DNA of 64,000 nt. Origin: Mesorhizobium caraganae (lineage in GTDB: Bacteria > Pseudomonadota > Alphaproteobacteria > Rhizobiales > Rhizobiaceae). The notes beneath the pieces were generated by a model, which saw nothing but the letters and a program-made list of their open reading frames with translations, ran no database searches and was not told the DNA's origin. The DNA is taken from assembly GCF_016836705.1 (NCBI RefSeq), contig NZ_JAFCGY010000008.1, positions 62,001-126,000 on the forward strand, written 5' to 3'. This document shows positions 8,365 through 16,190 of this stretch, piece after piece; position 1 is the stretch's first letter; each line of letters begins with the position of its first letter. A program made the translations under genes and the position numbers.

Positions 8365-10040
8365 TGGACCGAGCCTCCCGCTGGCGATGCGGCAGCGGCG
8401 CCCCCCGAGGCCGGACTGCACGGCTGATCGGCGGCGGTTACCGTCACGCCGTTGGCTGACAGGAACCGGATCGCGTCGCTCGCGCCAAGGGAGAAGTTCA
8501 GCTTCTGAACGTTCTCCCCGTCGAGGACTATAAAGGTGTTCACTCCGACCGCCCGACCGCAGGCATCCGAAAGTGGACCTCCGCTGTTGCCGGGGGAAAT
8601 GTTCGCGGAATGGGTAATCACCTTTGCCGCCCCGCCCTGAGGCATGGCCATCACGTTGCCCTGCGTGACGACCATTTCGAGATTGCCGATCCCTGTGGTG
8701 TCGCCATTGAGGATCGCTCGATAGGTGCTGTCCATGGACATTACGAACGATGGGAAGCCTCCCGCAATCACGCTGTCCAGCCTCCCGATTTCCGTCGAAA
8801 GATGCAGAGGCGTTATGTTGCCAGGCGCCTCGTCCACTCGCAGTAGGGCAAAGTCCGGAGTTCCGGTCTCGCTGCCTGCGGATCTCGCGACGACGCGGGC
8901 GGGGACTGCGCGTCCAAGCGCCTTGCTGGCGACGAATACCGTCTCCCCGGCGCCTTCGACAACGTGATTGTTCGTGAGGATTTCCCTCTGGCTTACGAAG
9001 AACCCGCTTCCGGTGCTGAGCGAGTCCGCCGAGGTTGCAAGCACCAGCACTGTTGCTGAGTCCAGGGTTGCGAGAAGCGAATGCGGTGAACCGGGTCCCG
9101 GCGCCTGCCCGCCGGCGGCCCCTGACGCGCCGTTTTCCGTTTCGCCACCAGCTTCATGGAGCGGCGGACCGAGAACGGATGAATCTGCCTCGCATGCAGC
9201 CTTTGCAAGCTCCGCTTTCATTTTGCCGATCCGCTCTTCAAGGCTCCGGCTGACCTCCTCGTTGTTCACGAGTGGAGCTGTCGGTAGCGGCGGGAGCGCT
9301 TCCGGATAAACGAGGTTGCCCGGCCAGGCCGCGTAGATCAGGGAGGCGGCGAACACGAACGAAAGGGCAGCTATGGGCCAAAGCCAAGCCTGCATGGGTC
9401 TTGCTGAAACCGCTGACTGAGTCTCTTGGGTGGATGCCGCGGTGGCCTCGGGCACAATAACGCGCCGCGGGGGAGACAGTCCGGCCGTGGCGAAACCTCC
9501 GGCGATAACCCACGGCTGACCCGGCACTCGGGGCGATATGCCGCTTGGAAGGTAGGGACCTATCGTCTTCTCGCTATGCCGCGCGAATGCGGCGCGAGAG
9601 GAACGGGCTTCCTCCGGCAGGATCCCCCAATTCGTGAGGACAGCGTTCTCGCCGACGGCGACGATCGAGCTTTCGTCCACCACGTTGAGCATCGCGCCAA
9701 CGGTCTCGCCGATTTCCGGGTCCGCCAGCGCCGGACGAAGCGCCTCGATCCGCGCGGCCAGGATCGATTCGACCCTGGCCCGCATTCCTCGGTCGAGTTC
9801 GCCCAGTCGCTTCGGCTCGTCGTCGAAACGGCTGAACCATGCCACGACCAGGCGGCCACCTTCCTGCTCCTTGGCGTTCGGCTCCGCGAACAGCCGTGAC
9901 GCGTTGTCCCCACACAGTTCATCTATGCGGGCGAATACCGTTTCGCAGTCACGCCACAGCGGTTTCCCGGCAACGGCTAACACGTCGTCGGCACGCGCCG
10001 ACGTTGAACGAACGAAGTGGACGTTGCCCCCTCGAGCCAT
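8361..10040 (-). CDS. Membrane-anchored trypsin-like serine protease
   Basis: 559 aa. A cytoplasmic N-terminal region (1-215) is followed by one membrane helix at about 218-239, a short helical segment, and a trypsin-like domain from about 325. The catalytic triad is visible as His359 (ILTNNHVVEG), Asp396 (TPDFALL) and Ser486 (ISPGNSGGPL). The protease should face the periplasm. Residues 1-215 contain AVLTNWGILP and may be a separate regulatory domain. The start at 10038-10040 has GGAAGG six bases upstream. It is the first gene of the operon. A protease fixed in the membrane beside an Hsp70-like and a GTPase-like protein suggests signal-driven proteolysis, which is inference. Confidence 0.85.
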   Translation of the reverse strand: MARGGNVHFVRSTSARADDVLAVAGKPLWRDCETVFARIDELCGDNASRLFAEPNAKEQEGGRLVVAWFSRFDDEPKRLGELDRGMRARVESILAARIEALRPALADPEIGETVGAMLNVVDESSIVAVGENAVLTNWGILPEEARSSRAAFARHSEKTIGPYLPSGISPRVPGQPWVIAGGFATAGLSPPRRVIVPEATAASTQETQSAVSARPMQAWLWPIAALSFVFAASLIYAAWPGNLVYPEALPPLPTAPLVNNEEVSRSLEERIGKMKAELAKAACEADSSVLGPPLHEAGGETENGASGAAGGQAPGPGSPHSLLATLDSATVLVLATSADSLSTGSGFFVSQREILTNNHVVEGAGETVFVASKALGRAVPARVVARSAGSETGTPDFALLRVDEAPGNITPLHLSTEIGRLDSVIAGGFPSFVMSMDSTYRAILNGDTTGIGNLEMVVTQGNVMAMPQGGAAKVITHSANISPGNSGGPLSDACGRAVGVNTFIVLDGENVQKLNFSLGASDAIRFLSANGVTVTAADQPCSPASGGAAAASPAGGSVQ

Positions 10041-10408
10041 TGGCGACCTTCCCCATACCGCATGAATTCTTAACCATGCGGTGCCCCGGCCGGCATATTT
10101 CGACGGAACAAACGCCCATGTCAACGAGCCCTCAAGTAGATTCGGCTGAGATGCTTAACCTGTAGCGGACCGCAGCCTATTTTCCGTCTTAGCAACAGGT
10201 TCTAGTTTGATTCCAATTTCGCGTTGCGCATTCCCCATTTGGGGCTGGAAATGCAAATTCTGGAGGATTACGGTTGCGCCGGGCCGATATTGCCGAGGGC
10301 AACAGGGGCATTGCCGACGGTAAAAGAAAAATGGGGCAACGGGAAAGATCGCGATCTGTCATGAGGCTCCTGGCTGGCCGTCTAAGTCGCCCTTCACCTC
10401 GCCAGTCA

Positions 10409-10447
10409 TGACATCAAAGTCAGCGAATTTCGCTGACTTTGATGTCA
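10409..10447. promoter_or_regulatory. 39-bp near-perfect palindrome upstream of the PAN-like gene
   Basis: Two 19-bp arms (10409-10427 and 10429-10447) are exact reverse complements around a single central T. The left arm begins TGACATCAAAGTCAGCGAA. It lies in the 445-bp gap between two divergent genes, 38 bp before the ATG at 10486. No T-run follows on either side, so it does not look like an intrinsic terminator. It could be an operator for a dimeric regulator or a leader hairpin covering the translation start region. Confidence 0.7.
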
Positions 10448-10485
10448 AGTCCCACATGAAACAGAATAACAGCGACGGGGGAAAC

Positions 10486-11283
10486 ATGTTTGCGCATTTT
10501 TTTCGCTGCGGATTGCGAGAGCTCCTGCTTGGAGCCGCCGGCTCGTCTCTGGCAGCTCTCGTCCTTCTGGTTGGCATTCAACCGATCGGCGCGCAGACCA
10601 CGGCAGTGTTCTTCGACTATCCCGGGACCGCATTGAACGGGATCGTCAGCGCACAGGTCATCGCACCCTTGCAGGCATGTCGATCCCTTTGCACCTCGCG
10701 TTCGGGCTGCGTCGGTTTTGATCATTCGTCCGAGGACGGCATTTGTCGGCTTTTGGCAGCCGTAAGCTCCGCCGGCGAAAGCCGGGTGTCGACAGCAGCC
10801 ACGCGGAACCTGATCATTGGGTATCGTCCTCCCTCAAACGCGCCCGCGGCGCCTGCCGCCGTCCAGCCGAAACCCGCAGTGGCACGCGCGGAGCCGCCGG
10901 ACATCAGCGGCCGCAAGGTGAGTTATCGGTCGATTCCCGGCGACCCGAGGCCGATAGGCTGGGTCTATATCAATGTCTGCAGGGGAGCCCCGGTCGACGC
11001 GGACTCACTTCGCAGTTCCATCAACGGATATGTTTTTGAGTCATTGCGGCTCATTCCGGGCAGGATTGAACAGTTTGACAGGAACACCACACCGCAATGT
11101 GCGTTTGTGCCCAAGGCCGTTGGCTATGCTTCGCCGAGCGCCGAGGAGTGGAGAATCGGAGCGGTGCTAGAGGAGATGCGTCCGCTCCTTCGTCCTGCCG
11201 GAGTGGGAACACGCGCGGACGGTCTATTGCCCATGCAAGGTTCCGACCGCTACCGCATCGACATATGGCTTAGCCACGAGTGA
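10486..11283 (+). CDS. Secreted PAN-like domain protein
   Basis: 265 aa. The ATG at 10486 follows GGGGGAAAC, a better ribosome site than earlier in-frame starts, which would translate the palindrome. Residues 1-36 are a signal peptide (MFAHFFRCGLRELLLGAAG..., with a likely cut after IGAQ). The next segment has a PAN/apple-like cysteine pattern, ACRSLCTSRSGCVGFD...GICRLL. A Pro/Ala-rich linker at about 120-145 leads to a C-terminal domain of unknown type with two Cys (NVCRGAP, TPQCAFVP). The N-terminus is paralogous to the truncated gene at 1-209. It is transcribed away from the srf-type operon and may share control with it. Confidence 0.75.
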   Translation: MFAHFFRCGLRELLLGAAGSSLAALVLLVGIQPIGAQTTAVFFDYPGTALNGIVSAQVIAPLQACRSLCTSRSGCVGFDHSSEDGICRLLAAVSSAGESRVSTAATRNLIIGYRPPSNAPAAPAAVQPKPAVARAEPPDISGRKVSYRSIPGDPRPIGWVYINVCRGAPVDADSLRSSINGYVFESLRLIPGRIEQFDRNTTPQCAFVPKAVGYASPSAEEWRIGAVLEEMRPLLRPAGVGTRADGLLPMQGSDRYRIDIWLSHE

Positions 11284-11973
11284 ATGTCCCGGCTTCACTA
11301 TCGGATCGGGCGGAGCAGCGACCCGCGGCCTCACGTGACGACAAGAAGTGCTAATAGGGTGCGGGACATGTCGTATGCGGCTTCGCCGCCCGAAGAGGAT
11401 TTGAGCTTCGTGACCCATTCTGGCCGGATTGCGTAGCACCAAGCTCACTAACTTCGTTGCGTCGGTCTCTCTCCGGCGTGGGACAGCGCACAATCCTGCG
11501 GATCGAGCAAGACGACGACACTGTCACGCTGGAATCGCGGCGGCGGCTGCAGGCCGCTTTCACGAGGGCTGGTATGACGTTCATTCCCGATGATGGACAG
11601 TCCGGTCCCCGCCTGCGCGTTCGCAGGGATCTTCTTACCCAAGGAAGCTTGCGGTTCTGACCGCCTCGGCGAGCCGATCAATCCAAGTACCACAACCGGA
11701 GGATCCGCCGCTCTATTGCAAGTGACTTGTTCTAGCGCGACCAAAAGCATGCGCTACGCGGTCTCGATGACGTTGAAGCGACTATCACAGACGGGATTGC
11801 CACAGAAGAGATTGAGGCTGGCGCCGCCGCGGGGCCTTTTCCGAGCGGGAAAACCGAACCGAATGCGGGCGGGGATAAGCAAAAAAATCCCGATCGGGAT
11901 GTCCCAAGAGCCTTCGGCGTTGATATGCGAGCGTAAGCCCTGGCAGATGGACAGTTCCAGCCGCGCGATCGTA
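11284..11973. other. Gene-poor stretch with degraded reading frames
   Basis: No intact gene is seen. It holds the HTH remnant at 11457-11660. A second open stretch at 11736-11936 (plus) has no start codon but a protein-like acidic composition (RGLDDVEATITDGIATEEIE), ending in TAA; its origin is unknown. Both look like remains of genes lost before or during island insertion. Confidence 0.4.
11457..11660 (+). pseudogene. Remnant of an XRE-type HTH regulator (C-terminal part)
   Basis: The frame reads SGVGQRTILRIEQDDDTV...RRLQAAFTRAGMTFIPDDG...GPRLRVRR. This matches the end of small rhizobial XRE-type proteins, where the recognition helix is followed by an AAGVEFI-type tail. The N-terminal half with the first HTH helices is missing or out of frame, and only a TTG could start it. 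It is therefore called a decayed fragment. A real, very short regulator is less likely. Confidence 0.45.
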
Positions 11974-12720
11974 TCAGCAACCGTCGAGCGCCTTAATGCC
12001 TTCGATGTAGTCCTTGCCGCCCTCGTTCACTGTCGTCACTTCCGCGCGGCCAGAGCATGCCGTCGCACCCTTCCTGAACGCATAGCTGACGAAGAACAAG
12101 TCATCTGCCTTCGCTTCAATGCCGAGAAGCTTAAGCGGCTCCTGCATCCCTCCGTAGAAGCCACTCAGCGCGGCTGCGGAGAGAGGACCCTTGGCGCTCT
12201 TTCCGGGAACTACGAACCGCGCCGCCTCCTTGCCGTCCCCAGTGCCGAGGGCCAGGTAAAACGCCCGCACGACAGTCGCCGGAGTGCCGTACTGTTCAGT
12301 GATGTCCTCTTCAGGCGCGATGCTCCCGACAATAGCCATGAGCGGGGCTCGGTGATGCGCATTATCCGCAGCCCATCGATCAACGATGCCGACAGTAACG
12401 CGGCGTCCGATCAATGAAGCCACTGCGCTGTCCATGCCGCCGACCGGCACGACGTGAACCTCGCGGAAACTGGACTCGGGATCGGCAAAGTCCTCGCCCT
12501 GAAGGCAGATGTCGGCATCCAGTTCCAGTAAGTAAGTCGGCTCGGGCTGATCTCCTGTCTGCACGTCTTTATAGTTCGGCGGCCCGGGAAGTATCCGACG
12601 ATAGAGTTCGCCGCTCAGCTGCGACGGCTGCCCTTTCGAGATGTCGTAGCAGGCGGCCTGTGCTCCGCTGGCCGCAGCGATGCTGTAGAAAACCAATGCG
12701 CATGCCCCAAGACGTTTCAT
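11974..12720 (-). CDS. Secreted protein with a DUF4431-like N-terminal domain
   Basis: 248 aa. The ATG at 12718-12720 has GGGAGC nine bases upstream and opens a clear signal peptide (MKRLGACALVFYSIAAASG, cut near AQAA). The mature start CYDISKGQPSQLSGELYRR followed by PGPPNYKDV and EPTYLLELDADIC resembles the DUF4431 pattern (LSG..., GPPNYE.I, YLL.LD...C). The rest includes a segment FYGGMQEPLKLLGIEAKADD and no catalytic motif I recognise. It is probably periplasmic or secreted. No operon partner is evident; the upstream side is transposase debris. Confidence 0.7.
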   Translation of the reverse strand: MKRLGACALVFYSIAAASGAQAACYDISKGQPSQLSGELYRRILPGPPNYKDVQTGDQPEPTYLLELDADICLQGEDFADPESSFREVHVVPVGGMDSAVASLIGRRVTVGIVDRWAADNAHHRAPLMAIVGSIAPEEDITEQYGTPATVVRAFYLALGTGDGKEAARFVVPGKSAKGPLSAAALSGFYGGMQEPLKLLGIEAKADDLFFVSYAFRKGATACSGRAEVTTVNEGGKDYIEGIKALDGC

Positions 12721-12770
12721 AGGTCGCTCCCAAAAAGCCATCGCCATATGGCATTCATTCATGAAGCCCT

Positions 12771-13000
12771 TCAACCGATACATGGCAGCGTGTTTAATTC
12801 TCCGTCCTTTCGAGGGTCCCATAACGTCATAGGTGCGAGCGCACCGTCGCGCCTCTCGACAGCGCGAAGTTCTCTGGTCTTCGGATCCCGGATGTAGATG
12901 TGGCTGATATCGCGAGGATCGTATCGCACTTCGAGCCTGCCCAGCCGGTCTCGCTGCGGTACCAGGCCGGCGACGGATCGCGGAGATCGCCGGTGGGCAA
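12771..13000 (-). pseudogene. C-terminal remnant of a Mu/Tn552-type transposase
   Basis: The minus-strand frame ends with LGRLEVRYDPRDISHIYIRD and ...PMTLWDPRKDGELN. The pattern YDPRDISxxYVRDP is a hallmark of the C-terminal beta-barrel of Mu-type integrase/transposases (TniA/IstA-like). The catalytic core is absent and the sequence upstream loses homology after about 13000. The fragment is a scar of a past transposition next to the RHE_PE00001-type remnant. Confidence 0.6.
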
Positions 13001-13082
13001 AAGTCGTCGAAAGTTGACCTGCGAAATGCCGTCCGCCGAACCCACGCGGCAGAGGTGCCCCTGCACTTTTTTCCTGGACCGT

Positions 13083-13361
13083 TCCGGGGGTCACTCGCGC
13101 AATGGGAGCGACCGGCTGCTGGCCTCGCTCGACGCGATCCACGAAGCGGCGCTCGCCGGACTGAAGGAGCACGACCGATTGGTGCTGGCGAAAAACCAGA
13201 TGGAGCGGCGGTTGCGCGAACGCCGCGCCAGCTCGAAATTGCCTGACCTCCTTGAGCTTGCGGTCTCGCGGCCGATCGTCTCCACCGGCATGATTCAGGA
13301 GATGCTAAAAGTCTCGAAGCAGGGCGCGCTCAACCTGGTCGGCCAGCTCGGCCTGCCCGAG
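13083..13361 (+). pseudogene. C-terminal remnant of an RHE_PE00001/DUF1612-type HTH protein
   Basis: The frame contains GLKEHDRLVLAKNQMERRL, RRASSKLPDLLELAVSRP and STGMIQEMLKVSKQGALNLV. This is the conserved end of the RHE_PE00001 family found on rhizobial plasmids, usually beside DUF1403 and ScpB genes, as here. The first roughly 250 residues are missing. The family's final RGRFRAWGI-type segment is replaced by unrelated sequence. The left boundary coincides with the transposase remnant, so the gene was probably truncated by insertion. Confidence 0.6.
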
Positions 13362-13617
13362 AGACGGGCAGGGGAAAGTTTCGGGCATGGGGATTGTCTG
13401 ATCGACCTTGTCTGCTTTACGAAGTTATCGAACTATCCTCCCATGTCGCTCTTACCGCTGGCTTGATGCACTCGATGCCGTGCGCCGATCTGCAGACGAG
13501 GCACCTGCTCCAACCATTTCAGCCATATCGTACCGGGACGGGTCGGCTGCGTCAGAGCGGTCCACGCCGAAGCTAGCCGCGATCGAGATATTCGCACGCA
13601 ATATCAGCTTTTAGGAA

Positions 13618-13915
13618 AAGGTCAGGGTTTGCTCAATGTTCGACATTGGGCGCAAAGCGGACTTGAGGTAGCAAGTTCAAGCTTAATGATGTTCGTAATT
13701 CGTGTTGATTACAGAACTTAAGTAAGCCGGGCGACTGATACGAACAAACTTGCAACAGAAGTTAAGACATGTCTAGTGTAATATAGGTTATAATAAGCCA
13801 ATAGTCGAACCCAGCAGAACGATTGATAGGGCAACATTATCGTTCATTTATAACGCGCGACAGGCGCAGCGCTTTTTATCCATTTCGGTTGCTAAAAGCG
13901 CCGCCATGATTCATC
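13618..13915. other. AT-rich intergenic stretch
   Basis: About 300 bp, clearly richer in A and T than its neighbours, with several TATAAT-like strings (for example GGTTATAATAAGCC near 13787) and no coding frame. It may carry the promoter of the DUF1403-ScpB pair. No other structure was recognised. Confidence 0.4.
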
Positions 13916-13924
13916 GTGTCTGCG

Positions 13925-14932
13925 ATGATTCTGCGTCCCAAACCCGCTCCGCGCCACCACGCCACGCTTGTTGGTGCCCCCTTGATGGCAACGGTGCCGA
14001 CCTGGCTGCGCCGGGCCATCCCGGATGCGCCAAGCCTTGCGGGAAGAGAAATTGAGGACGTCGCGCTCGCCGCTGGCGCCGCCATCAGCGCGCTCGACGC
14101 GGTGGTCCGCCGGCAGCAGCGGTGGGCCGGCGCCTGGCGGCAGCGGCTGGCGCTTTCGGCGGCCGCGGCAACGGCAAAGCAGGCCGGCCGCGTCGAGGAT
14201 GAAAGCGCACTGCGCGACGCCGTGTTGCTCACGCGACCGGGCGACAATGTCGGCCCCGCCGGTCGCTTTCTCCTCGCCTGGCGTCGGCTGGCATCTCGGC
14301 CGGCGGAGGATCTGCTGACGGAGAAAACCCTCGCTGCGGTGTTGCAAGAGTTCGGCTACGCCCCGGACGATGAGGTGGTCGGCGATCTGGCCGATGATCT
14401 TCGGCAACTCGCGGCCGGCTATGGCATGGTCGCAACGCTGACCGGCACATTCATGGCCGCTGAACGCCGCGGCTTTGGGCGCGTCCTCGGAGCCTGGCTT
14501 GCCGATGCCTTGCTCGCGCAGCGGCTAGGCTGGACGCATGCAATCCCTTTGTTGGGCGGCGAGGCAGCCTTAGCTGTGGGGACGGGCCGGCCCCGTCGAC
14601 CAATGACTGCCGCTCTGGCTGCGGGTGCCGAAACGGAAGCCGGGGCCAAAAGTCTGCTGGCCGCCCAGGTGCGGGCCGCGTTGCGCGCCATCGATCTGTC
14701 TGCGGAACTCGGGCGCCGTGCGGACCGGCTGCTTACGGTTGCCCCGAAACTCAGGGCCAAGGCAGCGGACGCCGTCGTCGAAAAGCTCCTGTCCGACGAC
14801 GCGATCGTCGCTTCGCAGAAGATCGCTGGCATGAGCGACCGCGGCCTGCGCCGGCTGTTCGACGGGCTGGTCGAACTCGGTGCCGTGCGCGAGCTGTCGG
14901 GCCGCCCCACCTTCCGCATCTACGGGCTGTGA
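13925..14932 (+). CDS. DUF1403 family protein
   Basis: 335 aa, rich in Ala and Arg. It carries the family's typical LAAGAAISALDAVVR, WRQRLAL and DNVGPAGRFLLAWRRL segments. DUF1403 proteins occur on rhizobial plasmids and islands next to a ScpB homologue; their function is not known, but the pairing suggests a role in chromosome or plasmid structure. The start is uncertain: ATG at 13925 and GTG at 13916 are both possible and neither has a strong ribosome site. Its stop overlaps a GTG that could open the next gene (GTGA), so the two are probably co-translated. Confidence 0.8.
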   Translation: MILRPKPAPRHHATLVGAPLMATVPTWLRRAIPDAPSLAGREIEDVALAAGAAISALDAVVRRQQRWAGAWRQRLALSAAAATAKQAGRVEDESALRDAVLLTRPGDNVGPAGRFLLAWRRLASRPAEDLLTEKTLAAVLQEFGYAPDDEVVGDLADDLRQLAAGYGMVATLTGTFMAAERRGFGRVLGAWLADALLAQRLGWTHAIPLLGGEAALAVGTGRPRRPMTAALAAGAETEAGAKSLLAAQVRAALRAIDLSAELGRRADRLLTVAPKLRAKAADAVVEKLLSDDAIVASQKIAGMSDRGLRRLFDGLVELGAVRELSGRPTFRIYGL

Positions 14933-14937
14933 AGACG

Positions 14938-15657
14938 ATGGCGGAGGTAGCGCGCAGGCGAGGGGGGAGCCGGTCAGATGACGGCCGATCAGGCGACCGC
15001 CTGTTTGATCGGGAGCTGGATCACCTGCCGCCGGAGACGCGCTGGCGCGAATGGATGAACCGTGTCGAAGCGACCATCTTTGCTGCAAGCGAACCGGTAT
15101 CCCGCGAAACGCTTGGCCGCATTGTGGGAAAGAGCTGCAGCATCGACCTCTTGATCGACGACATCCGCGAGGAATTGCGTGGCCGGCCCTACGACCTTGT
15201 CGCCGTCGCCGGCGGTTTTCGGCACCTGACCCGGCCGGCCTATGCCGACGCTATTCGCAGTGCATTTGGCACGGCCGCCGGCGGCAACGGGCGTGCCGCG
15301 GACCTCACACAGTCGGACGTGCTGGTGCTGATGTGCATCGCCTACTTCCAGCCGATCACGCGCGGAGAATTGTCGTCTTTTTTTGGCAAGGAGATCAGTC
15401 GCGATTTTATTGGTCATCTGCGCGGTGCTGGCCTGATCGCTTCCGGTCCGCGTAGCCCGACGCCGGGCGCGCCCTACACCTACGTCACGACCAAGGAATT
15501 CCTGCTGGAGTTCGGGCTCGATACGCTGCGCGACTTGCCAGACTTCGAGGCGCTCGAGGACGCCGGCCTGCTGTCAAAAGAAAAGTTGCTGGCGGGCGAC
15601 ATCATGCCCGACTTTTCCGGCAGCCAGCAGGACGTCGGCGTCGAGATAGAGGAATAG
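14938..15657 (+). CDS. scpB: ScpB-like SMC complex subunit, accessory copy
   Basis: 239 aa. After a basic leader it has a ScpB-like winged-helix pattern: VEATIFAASEPVSRETLGRI, YDLVAVAGGFRHLTRPAYAD, and DVLVLMCIAYFQPITRGELS, then GPYTYVTTKEFL-like ends. ScpB bridges SMC and ScpA in the condensin complex. No scpA or smc is nearby, so this is a plasmid or island-type accessory copy. The start could also be the GTG at 14929, which overlaps the DUF1403 stop. Confidence 0.82.
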   Translation: MAEVARRRGGSRSDDGRSGDRLFDRELDHLPPETRWREWMNRVEATIFAASEPVSRETLGRIVGKSCSIDLLIDDIREELRGRPYDLVAVAGGFRHLTRPAYADAIRSAFGTAAGGNGRAADLTQSDVLVLMCIAYFQPITRGELSSFFGKEISRDFIGHLRGAGLIASGPRSPTPGAPYTYVTTKEFLLEFGLDTLRDLPDFEALEDAGLLSKEKLLAGDIMPDFSGSQQDVGVEIEE

Positions 15658-15675
15658 GTTCGTTGGAGGGGATCG

Positions 15676-16167
15676 ATGACTGGGAAGTGGTCGCGATCGG
15701 GAATTCCGCATAAGGGCTGGACCTGCGTCAATGTGGAGGATCTCGATGAACCGTCTGAGATCTGCGAAATGTGCGAAACCCAAGAGATCAGATACGTCCA
15801 TTATATGACTCATCCTGACCATGCCGAAATGCTCGGCGTGGGATGTGTCTGTGCGGAGAAGATGGAGCAGGACTACGAGGCACCGCGAATGCGCGAACGT
15901 GCGCTCCGCAGTGCTGCACATCGCCGACGCAATTGGCTCCAGCGCAAGTGGCGCGTCTCGCACGCTGGCAACAGCTATTTGAATACCGACGGGCTGAACA
16001 TTTCGATATACCGAAAAGGATCGGACAGTTGGGGCGGCCGGATCCTGGAGCGCTCTTCCGGCCGATCCGCGGAGTCTCGAAGGCGCTATGCTACCGAAGC
16101 CGCGGCAAAACTCGGGGCATTCGATGGAATGATCTTCTTGAAAACGAAAGGCTGGCCAAAGACCTAG
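15676..16167 (+). CDS. Small Cys-containing protein of unknown function
   Basis: 163 aa. It has a near-ideal ribosome site (GGAGGGG, 4 nt before ATG). The N-terminal half holds a possible zinc site: Cys30-x2-Cys33, His residues at 42-49, and Cys57-x-Cys59 (GVGCVCAEKM). The C-terminal half has aromatic-rich strands (NWLQRKWRVSHAGNSYLN) and a basic end. I do not recognise an enzyme motif. It lies 18 bp after scpB and ends convergently 23 bp from the HerA gene, so it borders the defence-type island. Confidence 0.7.
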   Translation: MTGKWSRSGIPHKGWTCVNVEDLDEPSEICEMCETQEIRYVHYMTHPDHAEMLGVGCVCAEKMEQDYEAPRMRERALRSAAHRRRNWLQRKWRVSHAGNSYLNTDGLNISIYRKGSDSWGGRILERSSGRSAESRRRYATEAAAKLGAFDGMIFLKTKGWPKT

Positions 16168-16190
16168 AGCTCCTCAGTATTCGGCTAGTG

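Noticed and set aside
10233..10244. CCCCATTTGGGG hairpin in the srf divergent gap as a terminator
   Set aside because: Very short loop, no T-run, and located between divergent promoters where a terminator is not expected.
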